Below, piece after piece: positions 1 to 9,061 of a stretch of DNA of 64,000 bases. Source of the stretch: Emiliania huxleyi CCMP1516 (lineage: Eukaryota > Haptophyta > Isochrysidales > Noelaerhabdaceae); assembly GCF_000372725.1 (NCBI RefSeq), contig NW_005199045.1, forward strand, positions 489,606 through 553,605, in the 5' to 3' direction. A model generated the notes under the pieces. That model did not search any database. It saw only the letters and a program-made list of their open reading frames with translations, and was not told where the DNA came from. Each line of letters starts with the position of its first letter. Position 1 is the stretch's first letter. The position numbers were made by a program, and so were the translations under genes.

Positions 1-153
1 CCTGATCCTGTTGACTCCGCGGACGGCGATCCCGTGCCCGACCGACTCGAAGCACAGCGACGAATGCGGCACCAGCGACGCATGGCAGGCTGGTCATGAC
101 GCAGTTGTGATACGTCCAACGGCGTCCAACTTGGTAAAATTCGGTCCAGCTGA

Positions 154-328
154 TTAACCCTGGTAGGTGGACAAAAATATGCGTTTTTCGGCCTCCCCTC
201 CCTAACATTAGCCGGCCAAAATGTACTCTGACCGGTTAATATTAGGGAGGGGGGGGCGGTCGGGTGTCAGACCTAGCGCTAGGTGTGCGAGGCTGACGTA
301 TTTTGGACAATCCACCTACCAGGGTTAA
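154..328. mobile_element. piggyBac-like MITE with TTAA target duplication
   Basis: Seen: TTAA at 154-157 and 325-328 flank a 167-bp segment whose ends are inverted copies beginning CCCTGGTAGGTGGA (158-171) and its complement (311-324). Imperfect pairing continues inward (AAAATATGCG against CAAAATACGT, and an inner TCCCTAA/TTAGGGA pair at about 208 and 245). TTAA duplications with termini starting CCC are the hallmark of piggyBac-class transposons. There is no coding capacity, so this is a non-autonomous miniature element. Confidence 0.7.
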
Positions 329-2204
329 GGTGCCTCGGGCCAGTTGGGGGGGGCAAACCCTGCCCGCCCCCTAGAACCCCAGGTAAGGCCCAGGTGTGGC
401 CTAGGGCATCAGAAGGGACCAAGAGGAGTCCAGTCTGAGCCATAGAGCCCATGTCTTTGCCCCCGAAGGTCGCGTTCAAATGCCCGGAACGGACGTTACA
501 GTGGTGTCCGGCCGGCGCGATCACCGAGCTGTGACGCTCAGGGAAGCCTGATGAGGTACTGGTTTCTTTGCCCAGGCCTGGCCTACGACCCATGCTGGAT
601 CAGCTGAGCAAGGTTTGGGGAGAATCCCCCATTCAGATCTTCAGATATTTTGACGGATGACCGAAATCACCCCGTTTTTGCCCATTTTGTACAGCTCTGG
701 CCGTCTCTTCCTTCGCAAGGGCCCCGCCCCCCAGAGCTGGGGGTGGGGCCCGCGCAGGGGACCTCTAGTCCAGTGCTCAAGTGCTCAAGTGGCCCCCCCC
801 AACTGGTTGGCTCCCGTGACGAAAAACGAAGACGCACCAAGCGCTAAGCGTGAGGACACGATTTCGAATTCGTAGGAGCATCTGAGCAAAATTGAGTCCG
901 CTCAGGTGTGAACAAAAAAGTATAAGGGTCGACCAGGTTTCGAACTGGGGACCTCCCGCTAGCGGGAAAGTTTCGGTTCGGAAACCTATGTATGTAGGAA
1001 GTGGAGCCAGAAGATTGGAGGGGGGGGGGGGGGGGGACGAGTTGGCGGGACGAGTTGGAGCGCGAGGGCGGCGAATTGGCACAGAGCTCAGAGCCGACCA
1101 GTCGATTGCCGTGCTACTGCGTTCGCTGCCGCTGGCTGCTGCCTGCCGCCGGCTGCCGCTGGCTGCCGGGCGCCCGCCGCAAATGGAAGACGAGGGCTAC
1201 GTGGTGGCGGCGGCCGCGGGGGCCGCTGGCACACGAGGTGTCGCGGTGAGGCACAGAGAATGGAGAGCCGAGCGCATCGGCGCATTATGCCATCGCGTTG
1301 CGGTCAGGGCCTCGGCGACGGAGAGCGGGGCGGAGGAGCGGATGAGGCCGGGGCGGCGATCAAGTGGAAGTGGAGCATAGACGGAGGGGAGCTCTTCGAG
1401 GAATGCCTCCGCAGGGCCAATAGAAGTCAATGCAGTGGAGGAGCAAGCATTGAGTGAGGGGCCAACGGAAGGCGGGAGCGGCCTTGTGGGGGTATAGCAT
1501 ACCGGAGGAATTAGACACCACAGATCGCACACACCGACGCCCGAAGTGCCAAGAAGGACGTCACCTCAGAAGGCCATGGCCGAGAGAACATTCCCCCGGG
1601 AGGACAAAAAAGGGCTTCGCACCCCCTCCTTGCGCAGTGACCCTCGCTAAGTGTCGCCGTTATCAGGGCACGCTATCCTGCGCAGGCAGGGCAAGTGGGG
1701 GCGAGGCGCAGTCCCTCTGGTCTATACTGGTGTGGTTCTGTCCCTAGTCTCGGAGGGGGGCAAAAAGATAAGAATATCTATTTTTTCAAGTGCCCCCCCC
1801 CCGCTGTGACTTGCGGGGGGGGGGGGGGCGGAAAAGAGGAACCTCTTAGCGCCATCGCCATGGTGCTGCAAGCAGCGCCGGGCGACGACGACTTACCGCC
1901 TCCCGGTCCCCCTCGGCACACCTCCGCTGCTCAATGTTTGACGACTCGAACCCATGAAGCTTCCCCGTGTGTCGGGAATCGTAAAGAGTAAAGGACTAAG
2001 TATGACGTCGCTACAATGTGCGCGCTCCACCTTCCATGACAATGTGCGCGGGACAGACACGGACACAGGAGGAAGGGAGGGTGGCTCCTCTCTCAGAGAG
2101 AGACACGCACATGGGTGAGGGGTGGAACACGTTCACACCGGGACGCCTTATCTCTTACACCGTGCGCGGGTTGACGTGCCTCGGCCGGCGTGGTCCGAAA
2201 TCGC
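329..2204. other. no convincing gene; contains fragments of interspersed repeats
   Basis: Open frames here are low-complexity and none resembles a protein family. Recognisable content: an 18-base boundary word shared with the 34.4 and 50.4 kb repeat (about 771-788), a T-arm-like segment at 933-960 on the minus strand, a G-run at 1020-1036, and a repeat at about 1618-1705 that recurs at 8690-8765 and 39488-39530 (word GTGTCGCCGTT). G- and C-runs lie at 1792-1830. Confidence 0.5.
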
Positions 2205-3557
2205 ATGCCTCGTTTTTCGCGCGCGTGGTCCCAAATCCCATCCTCGATGATCGAATCGCCGAAGTCGCTGAACCGACGGTATTGCTCGTTCTGCCGCTCA
2301 GCCTTGGCAGCACTCGGTGTAGTGCTCACCATCGCAGTCATGGGCGCATGGAAGGACGCCGCTCGTCCAGCCTTTGAGCGTGTGCTTCCGCTGGCGCCGG
2401 TCGAGGATAGCTCTGTGCACCTGAATCTCACCACTGTTTGCAGCCTGCTTGACCACGAGGTCGAAGGGAGCTCGCCAGGAGACGTCATGCGGTTCTACCT
2501 GAACGCGGGCGGACCGTTCTGCAGGATGACGCTACGCGGTGCTCTTGGTGGATGCCTCGCGGTGAGCGAGCCCGACTGGATCTTTCTTGAGCATTTCATT
2601 GGCTACTGGGCGGCTGAGCGATGGGCTCGCGCTCCCGACGGCCCACTCGTCGATTACCTTGCGCAGGCACAGCGGGGACCACCTATTCACGGCGGTATCT
2701 GGCACGCTTTACTGGATGCTCACTTACCTGAGGAAGAATTGTGGCCGTATGGGTTGAGCCTTTGCAATCAGACGCAGATGGAGTGGGTGGGAGCCATGTA
2801 CAACTGTGTGCACGGCATGGGACATGCATTTCTTATGTCGGCGCTTCGTGACACCGGGATCCCTTCTCTTTCAGATCGGTGCACACCTTGGCGCGCTGGC
2901 CAACGTCTTGGCTATGAGGTTCGCGACGAGATCTTGCGCCACGCACTGCGTATCCTCTACTCAGGCCCAAGCTCGGCGCAGATCCAAGTGGCTTCCATGG
3001 GACTGTACGAGGCCTATTTTATGCTCGTTGAATCTCAGGTCGGCTCAACAGCGGGCGCTGGGGACTTTGACGTGTGTGCCAAAGCGCCGCTTGGGGCGCG
3101 CGGCTCGTGTTTCCTTGAGCATCGGAGATGGATGCTACACGCCTACGAATCCGGACTCTCAACCAGCGACTACTCGACCCGCTCAGAGGGGTGCACGGCC
3201 ACAAACATGAGTTCTGCACACCGAGATGCATGTATGGCCGCAGGAATGCCATCCTCTGGGCACACCTTTCGCAGCTGCATGCAGGGCGTCGCGAAGCCAA
3301 CCGCACGTTTTCGTGCTTGTGCATCGTGGACTGGCCCAATGGTTGCTGCTGCTGGAGCTAGATCCTTTATTCTCTTTCGACTGTCTCAATGGCTACAGCT
3401 GTGGCAGCTCCGTGTGCTCGAACGTGATTACAACGTGCAAGGCGTTGCGGACGAACTCGACCTCTTTTATCGTTGGATTGACTCTGTGATGGATTGGGCT
3501 ACATACTGGAAGGTACTGGACCACTTCGGCGAGGCAGCTGCAATGTACCTTTGGTAA
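2205..3557 (+). CDS. Cys-rich type II membrane or secreted protein, unknown family
   Basis: Uninterrupted frame of 450 codons from the first ATG (2205); an upstream in-frame GTG at 2190 is unlikely to start a eukaryotic gene. A basic N-terminus is followed by a hydrophobic stretch at about residues 31-48 (LAALGVVLTIAVMGAW), suggesting a signal anchor. The remainder is rich in Cys and Trp, with a distinctive CVHGMGHAF motif near residue 200 and paired Cys further on (CTPW, CAKAP, CFLEH, CTATN, CMAAG, CMQG, CASW). I do not recognise the family with certainty; the C-x-HG-x-GH signature could be a metal or catalytic site in a lumenal domain, but that is inference. The stop codon lies inside a 47-bp tandem duplication. 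Confidence 0.6.
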   Translation: MPRFSRAWSQIPSSMIESPKSLNRRYCSFCRSALAALGVVLTIAVMGAWKDAARPAFERVLPLAPVEDSSVHLNLTTVCSLLDHEVEGSSPGDVMRFYLNAGGPFCRMTLRGALGGCLAVSEPDWIFLEHFIGYWAAERWARAPDGPLVDYLAQAQRGPPIHGGIWHALLDAHLPEEELWPYGLSLCNQTQMEWVGAMYNCVHGMGHAFLMSALRDTGIPSLSDRCTPWRAGQRLGYEVRDEILRHALRILYSGPSSAQIQVASMGLYEAYFMLVESQVGSTAGAGDFDVCAKAPLGARGSCFLEHRRWMLHAYESGLSTSDYSTRSEGCTATNMSSAHRDACMAAGMPSSGHTFRSCMQGVAKPTARFRACASWTGPMVAAAGARSFILFRLSQWLQLWQLRVLERDYNVQGVADELDLFYRWIDSVMDWATYWKVLDHFGEAAAMYLW

Positions 3558-3619
3558 ACCGGCGGGGAAGAGAAGGCGAGGCAGCTGCAATGTACCTTTG
3601 GTGAACCGGCGGGGAAGAG
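3528..3619 (+). repeat. 47-bp tandem duplication across the stop codon
   Basis: Two copies with period 47 (3528-3572 and 3575-3619). Both contain ATGTACCTTTGG followed by a stop, TAA in copy 1 and TGA in copy 2. It duplicates the last codons and stop of the preceding gene. Confidence 0.9.
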
Positions 3620-4082
3620 TTACTTGAAGAGAAGTAAGAGTAGGAACGAACACACCGCCACATTCCATCAGGAACAGCACTGCGGTACTAGTAGTATAAT
3701 CTAGTAGGCGTAGCCCTTCCGATCTTTAGTCTGTGCGAGTGAACTGAGGAGAAGCGGACCTGGCCTCGAAGCAGTGTGAGGCAAGCAGCCACGGCAAAAG
3801 GGCATCGGACATTTAGGTATATGACTTGTGTGCTCTCAAGTTGTCCAAGTAGGCAAGTGTATTTATAACTCACCCGGAAAATAGAAGATTTGCCTGTACT
3901 TGAGGCCACCCCCTGCGAGCGGGCGGCCGGGGCGGGTGCGCGCGCTAGGGTGCGCGCTGACCTGTGCCTCTTTGTGTGCGTCTCGCCCCTGTACGAGTCT
4001 CGCCCATCCTCTCCCGGAGATGCCTGCTCTAACTATTTCTGAGGGAGAGGTACACCTGGGGGAGGGTGTAGAGGATGCAGAG
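3620..4082. other. no gene seen
   Basis: Immediate 3' flank of the preceding gene. No frame here resembles a protein. Confidence 0.5.
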
Positions 4083-4613
4083 TGTAGAGCACTGTAGAGC
4101 TGTAGAGCTGTTCAGTGACGGGTAGAGCGCTGGAGAGCGCTGTAGAGCTGTAGAGCTCTCCATCCGGCGCGTGACAGGAAGGGAAGGCGGAAGGGATGAC
4201 GGATGTGAATGAGCCGCCTGTGTAGAGCGATTCGATAGAGCGATGTAGAGCGATGTAGAGCGATATTGGAGAGAGAGCGCGATTTACACGTAGCAACCCT
4301 TTTCCTGGCTCACAAGCTAAAGATGTTTACGCATCACGGGCCCCCACGGGCGACACGGACGACAACTGCTAAAAACCAAAAATCTTCTCACGGACGGAGG
4401 TGGGGAGCCCCGGATCTCCGGGTACTCTTTATAGCTGTACTCGTCTTGGCAGGGGTATTACTTAGTGATTTCACTGTGAGTGAAATCGCACTCGACATCG
4501 CTCTACAGGCGACTCACATCGTCACGCGCCGGATGTAGAGCTCTACAGCTCTACATACAGCGCTCTCCAGCGCTCTACATCTCTACAGACAGCTCTCAGA
4601 CAGTGCTCTACAC
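4083..4613. repeat. foldback element built of GTAGAGC-type minisatellite arms
   Basis: The left arm (4083-4175, GTAGAGCTGTAGAGC-rich, ending CATCCGGCGCGTGAC) is matched by the reverse complement of the right arm (4521-4613, starting GTCACGCGCCGGATG). Pairing continues inward imperfectly (GATGTGA and GATGTAGAGCGATG words at about 4200-4262 against 4480-4518). The same minisatellite vocabulary recurs at 6278-6305 and 26200-26292. Confidence 0.8.
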
Positions 4614-5276
4614 GCTACTGTGCATGTCAGGCCAGGCTGCAGCAGGGCACTACCATCGTGCTGCCCTGTTGCAGCCTGACTTTTCCCACTGTGCACAGTC
4701 GCCAGAGCACCACCACCGCCCGGCATCGTGTCACGGCGAGCTCCTTCTGCGCCCGCTCGCGAGGCTCTCGCGCTGGCACACTTTGGCCATCTGCTGCTCG
4801 CGTTCGGCGAGCTCTTCTCCGCAATCCTGCCACGGTGCCGCCACCACACACCTTCTGGCCGGCCTGAGCCGCGCGGACTCGCCGGCGGGGGCAACGTGTC
4901 GACCTCTCTCTCTGGTGCACCACGGGCCGCAACGGCCTGCGAGCAGCTGGCGCGAGGAGGCAGTGTGCCGGCACAGTCGAGCCGGAGCATCGGGTTCTTG
5001 ATGCTTGTGGGGTCGAGTTTGACCTTATGTGGCATAATATGCAACAATAAGGCTATGCTATCTCCCGGCTTTTTGAGATATGATCCCTCAAAGTCGAATT
5101 ATGGTTTACTGGTGACCATAGTACCGTCTGTCTTGTTTGCGAGATCTTCAAACGAATACTTTAAAGTCTCGACAATCACTAAGCTGCTTATGTGGCACCG
5201 CAGAGGCTCCCTTGGGGATGCCTGAGGCCACCCCAACCACTCACCAAGCCTTACGTGGACGAATTCAAACCTACTT
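4614..5276. other. no gene seen
   Basis: Several overlapping open frames on both strands, none with family resemblance. The stretch from 5030 to 5280 is less GC-rich than its surroundings and is probably the 3' flank of the minus-strand gene ending at 5277. Confidence 0.45.
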
Positions 5277-6170
5277 TTATGGTTTACCCACACTAAGCGA
5301 GTAGGTCCTCCTGAAGGAGCTCGCCTCGCCGGCCGCCTCCTCCCGGCCAGCATACCCGCCGAGTGCGGCGTATGTGGCGCCGGCGTCGCCGCTGGCCATC
5401 CTGGCTGCCGCCGGGCTCTCGTCGCCAGCCCTCGCGCTGTGCCGCTCCCTTGGCTGTGTCGGAGCGGGCTCGCAGGTCAGCGGCGCGTCCCCAGCCTCGC
5501 CGCCGCCCCCCTCGACGCCGCTCCCCTCGCCGCCGGTGGCGACCGCGCTGCCGATGTCGGTCGCGCTGGCCGGCAGCGCGTCCGCAGCGTCGTCGCTGCC
5601 CTCGCCGTCGCTGTCCTCGCCGCTGGTGGGGGCCGCGTCGCCGGCGCCGAGCGTCACCCGCCTCCACGTCTCTTCCTCTAAGTTGAGCCAGAAATCCTGG
5701 TCGGGGTAGCCGTCGTACGCGACCGCGTGCACGAGCCGGCCGTCGGAACCCTCCTCCCGCCCCGTGATGGTGCCTGGCCACCACCTGTGCTCGCCCAGGA
5801 TCTCGACGTGAGTGCCTGCCTCGACGACGGCGTGCCCGGCGATCCTCGCCGCCGCGTCCACGCGCAGCCGCTTCCGACGCGCCGTCTTTGGCTCCGCGGG
5901 CTGCGGCAGCACGTAGTTCGGGCCGGACTCCGCCACGCCCGCGAGGACCTCGGCCGCGCTCACGGTCTCGACCGTGGCCTCGACCGGCGGAGGGGGGAGC
6001 TCGACCCGTCGTTCGACCCTTCGGTCCGTGACCTCCCGCGCCAGCCGCTCGCCAGCGAGGGGTTCCTGATGCGCCGCCCGTCGGTCGACGCCCTCGCCCC
6101 TGCGCTCGGCCAACGACGCCGTCGCTGTCCTCGCCGACGTGACGGTGATTCGAGGCCGCCCATCCGCCAT
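5277..6170 (-). CDS. Tudor-like domain protein
   Basis: Frame of 297 codons from the first in-frame ATG at 6170; the frame is open upstream to 6239 but only from a GTG. Central residues about 110-165 contain a Tudor/agenet-like barrel: AGTHVEILGEHRWWPGTI, then a Gly/Glu loop, VAYDGYPDQDFWLNLE and ETWRRV, i.e. the W-x-G and YDGY-D spacing of methyl-lysine/arginine readers. Flanks are Ala, Gly and acidic low complexity, with a long acidic Ser/Asp tail (SGEDSDGEGSDD). A nuclear chromatin or RNP adaptor is a reasonable inference; the substrate is unknown. The GC-rich shadow frames on the opposite strand are not coding. A minisatellite of the CTACACCCTCC type lies 100 bp upstream. Confidence 0.5.
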   Translation of the reverse strand: MADGRPRITVTSARTATASLAERRGEGVDRRAAHQEPLAGERLAREVTDRRVERRVELPPPPVEATVETVSAAEVLAGVAESGPNYVLPQPAEPKTARRKRLRVDAAARIAGHAVVEAGTHVEILGEHRWWPGTITGREEGSDGRLVHAVAYDGYPDQDFWLNLEEETWRRVTLGAGDAAPTSGEDSDGEGSDDAADALPASATDIGSAVATGGEGSGVEGGGGEAGDAPLTCEPAPTQPRERHSARAGDESPAAARMASGDAGATYAALGGYAGREEAAGEASSFRRTYSLSVGKP

Positions 6171-6694
6171 TTGATGCCGTCCAACACCAAGTGGTTCCCC
6201 TCCAACACCAAAGTCGTTCCCCCCGTCCCCCTCGGACACGTCCCTCCCTGTCCTCTCGACTCGTTCCTCTACTTATATACATACATCCTCTACACCCTCC
6301 CTCCCTCGAGGCAACGGTGCTCCGCCAGACAGAATTCGGCCCAAGAGGAACGAAAACCCAGAAAGGAAAGAAAAAAGTCGCCCGTCGAAGCACCCATCGA
6401 GCAGCCCCCTTCCGAGCGATCGCGATGCCTGCTGAGGTCCTTGTTGACTCTTGCGATCGCAGCTGCGGGAAGCTCCCACCCACCCCTGCCACACGCGCTC
6501 CATGAAGAATGATAGATACACATAGAAAGCATGATCCATGGAAAGGTCTGGTCTCCCAAAAGAAACTCGTCCCATGCGAGCTCCTATCAATGGAGAATAA
6601 AAAACGCGAGCCCCGCCCGTCGAAACCGTTCCCTTGCCCGAAAAAACAACTCGGCCTGCCCGTCGAAGCAGCCGTAGCCCCCTTCGAGCCGGCC

Positions 6695-7406
6695 ATGGTC
6701 TTCGGCCTCACGCCCTCCCTCTACGTTAAGGCTGGCAGCTTCATCTTCGGCGCCTACGGTCACGCCGCGCCGCTCGTCCGCCGCCGCGCGCCGCCCGCTG
6801 CTCCCTGCTCGACCCGCTTCCGTCCCCTGCCCCCAGGAGTGCAGATGCTGCTCGTGCCCTCCAACATGATGACCGACCACTTTGAGGCGCACATATGCGT
6901 CCCTTGCCCCCCCCCCCCCCTCGCGCGTTGCCGCCAACTCGCCTTCCCGCCTCCAAAGCCCCGCGGCCGCCTCTCGATGCCGCCTCCAAGCTCCAGCCAC
7001 TGCGGCACGTCTGCTCAAAAGCCCGGCGGCCGCCTCTCGATGCCGCCTCCAAGCCACTGCGGCGCGTCTGGCAGGCGCCGGCCACCAAATATACGGACTT
7101 CTGGATCCGTGGCCAAAGCGTCAGCATCGCCACCGTTGTCTATTGCATGACGAAGCTGCCGGAGGATGTCGCGGCAAAGGCACTGCTCGGTCTCTCGGCT
7201 GGCATCGCCGTGCTCTACCCCTTCAATGCCAAGTTCGGATACCTCTCGAGCCTGGAGGTCAAGTACCCGATGTACCACTTCGTGCTTTCCGTCGGGATGG
7301 ACGCAATCAACAGCGTCTCTTCACAAACCGTGCTGTGAACAGGCACTATGTCCCCGAGGCGCTCATGCTCGGCCTGACCGTCGCGGGCGTCCTCGCGCTC
7401 AAGTGA
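6695..7406 (+). CDS. small multi-pass membrane protein, spliced, unknown family
   Basis: Inferred exons: 6695-6758, 6837-6886, 7075 onward, and a last exon ending at 7406. Exon 1 reads MVFGLTPSLYVKAGSFIFGAYG, exon 2 VQMLLVPSNMMTDHFE, exon 3 APATKYTDFWIRGQSVSIAT and a hydrophobic stretch (ALLGLSAGIAVLYPF), last exon HYVPEALMLGLTVAGVLALK. Intron 1 is GT-AG; intron 2 (6887-7074) needs a GC donor and has AGGCGC at both ends. The final junction is ambiguous: a GT donor inside codon ATG near 7271 with acceptor before 7344 keeps frame, but so does a shorter GA-AG intron. Three to four membrane helices are predicted by eye. Intron 2 holds a C-run and a tandem duplication of about 66 bp. Function unknown. 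Confidence 0.55.
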
Positions 7407-9061
7407 CGTGCGAGGTCTTCTCGAATCTGCGATTCTACGGTGTTCGCCAATGGTCGCGCCTGCACCTCCTCTGGCGCTCTTGCGAGAAACGGCTAACGGG
7501 GAGGGGGTTCGGTGTGCGAGATGAGAGGGCAGCGGGATTCCCACGGGCGACTTAGGGACTCTCTGGTGCACTGCGTCGGGCGTGCCCATGCGCGCGCGAT
7601 ACGCAAAAAAACAGTTTCATTGTGGAGCCACTGAGAGAAAAAAGAGACGCCGTCGGTCAACCCGTCATGCGGCAGGTGGCTTGCTTTGCCTTTGGCTCGC
7701 TGCCACCGCGGTGGGTCACCAAGCACTCGCTTGCTTTTTTTTCGCTCCAGTCCTGCGGATCTTCTAGTAGACCGGAGGGCTACGAAGCCTTTCACACTCC
7801 AAGGGGCTGGTCACCAAGAGCTTCTCCGCGTGCGGCGTCATCACCGCGCGACGCGCTCGCCACGCCTCACCCGAGCAAAAGCAACGATCGCGCGCCGCCG
7901 CCGCCCGCCTCGCCGCGCCGCGCCGCGCCGCGCCTCGCCACGCCTCGCCTTGCAGCAGCGCACGCGCACGCGCACGCGCACGCGCACCCGCGCGCCCGCG
8001 CTCGCTCCGCGAGAGCGAAGCGACCTTCCTCGCGGGAATCGAACCTGGAGCCAAAAGGTCCCGGCTCGAACCGCGAACCGGTTCGACCACCGCCGCTGGC
8101 GGTTCTGCAAAGGCAGTCAGGGGCAGCGCCTGATATAACGTGAAATAGTGCGACGATCACCCGACCCACCGTGCCCTCGCGAAAGAGATCTCGCGCCGCG
8201 CGCGCTCGCACACGCCGCCCGAGAGCACTCCCACCCCCGCCGCCCTCGCAAGCTCACAGGTTGATTTGAGGAGAAGCAGCTGGGGAGGTCAAAGCGGGAG
8301 AAGGCGGCACGGCGGCGGCGGCGCGGCCCCCCCCCATCCCCACGCCTCCGGGTCGTGCGTACCGCCTCCGGGCGTGAGTGTCCCCCTAGCGTCTGCTCCA
8401 GCAGTCGCTCCGGTAATCAGGCCGAGAGTACCAGGGAGGAGGGGAGAAGAGCCCAGGGTGGGGAGAGGAGAAGAGCCTAGGGAGGGGGGAGGAGAAGAGC
8501 CCAAGGCGGCCTCCCTCTCCCTCCCCTCCCACCGGGCCTCCCTCTCCCCCTCCTCCCGGGCCAAGCACCGACAGTCTCAAGGGGCCCGCCGCTGGAAGGG
8601 GCAAGCCAGCGGCACGAGGGCTTCAGCCACACAGCTACCAAGGGAACGCGACCCACACAAAGCACCAAAGTTAGGCATACCCCCCGGCGCAGTGTCCCCC
8701 GCTATGTGTCGCCGTTTGTCGGGGCACGCTATCCTGTGCAGTCAGGGCAAGTGGGGGCGGGGTGGAGTGCCCAGGAGCGTGCCCTGGGATTTCTCTGCCC
8801 AGTCCGGGGGTGCGTCGAACCTTCCATCACCCTGGGAACGTCCGGGTGATGGAAGTAAAGATATATTACTTTTTGTGGAGCCACTGAGAGCTCGGGGCGG
8901 GGTGTGCACCAGTGTGAATATACCCAGCCCGCGGTGTATATACCCGCCCCACACAGACGTATACCTGGCGTCCTGGGTCGACCCTCCAACTCTCTGCCCT
9001 CCAAGCTCTCCAACGGCAGTGAACGCGTCCGACCGCTCGACCATCGAGCTGTTTAGCAATT
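7407..9061. other. no convincing gene; repeats
   Basis: A 348-codon open frame on the plus strand (8266-9312) is low-complexity and overlaps the end of a real minus-strand gene. A CG-rich simple repeat (GCGCAC units) lies at 7960-8000 and a copy of the GTGTCGCCGTT repeat at about 8690-8765. Confidence 0.5.

Noticed and set aside
933-960. tRNA gene on the minus strand near 0.95 kb
   Set aside because: A T-arm-like segment (CCAGTTCGAAACCTGG) and following T-run exist, but no anticodon arm, D-arm or acceptor pairing can be made.
5293-6711. 472-codon minus-strand frame
   Set aside because: Translates almost entirely to Arg/Gly low complexity and overlaps the Tudor-like frame; a GC-rich shadow.
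8036-8100. tRNA-like B-boxes near 8.05 kb
   Set aside because: GGTTCGATTCC-type words occur on the minus strand, but flanking bases do not form a T-stem or acceptor stem.
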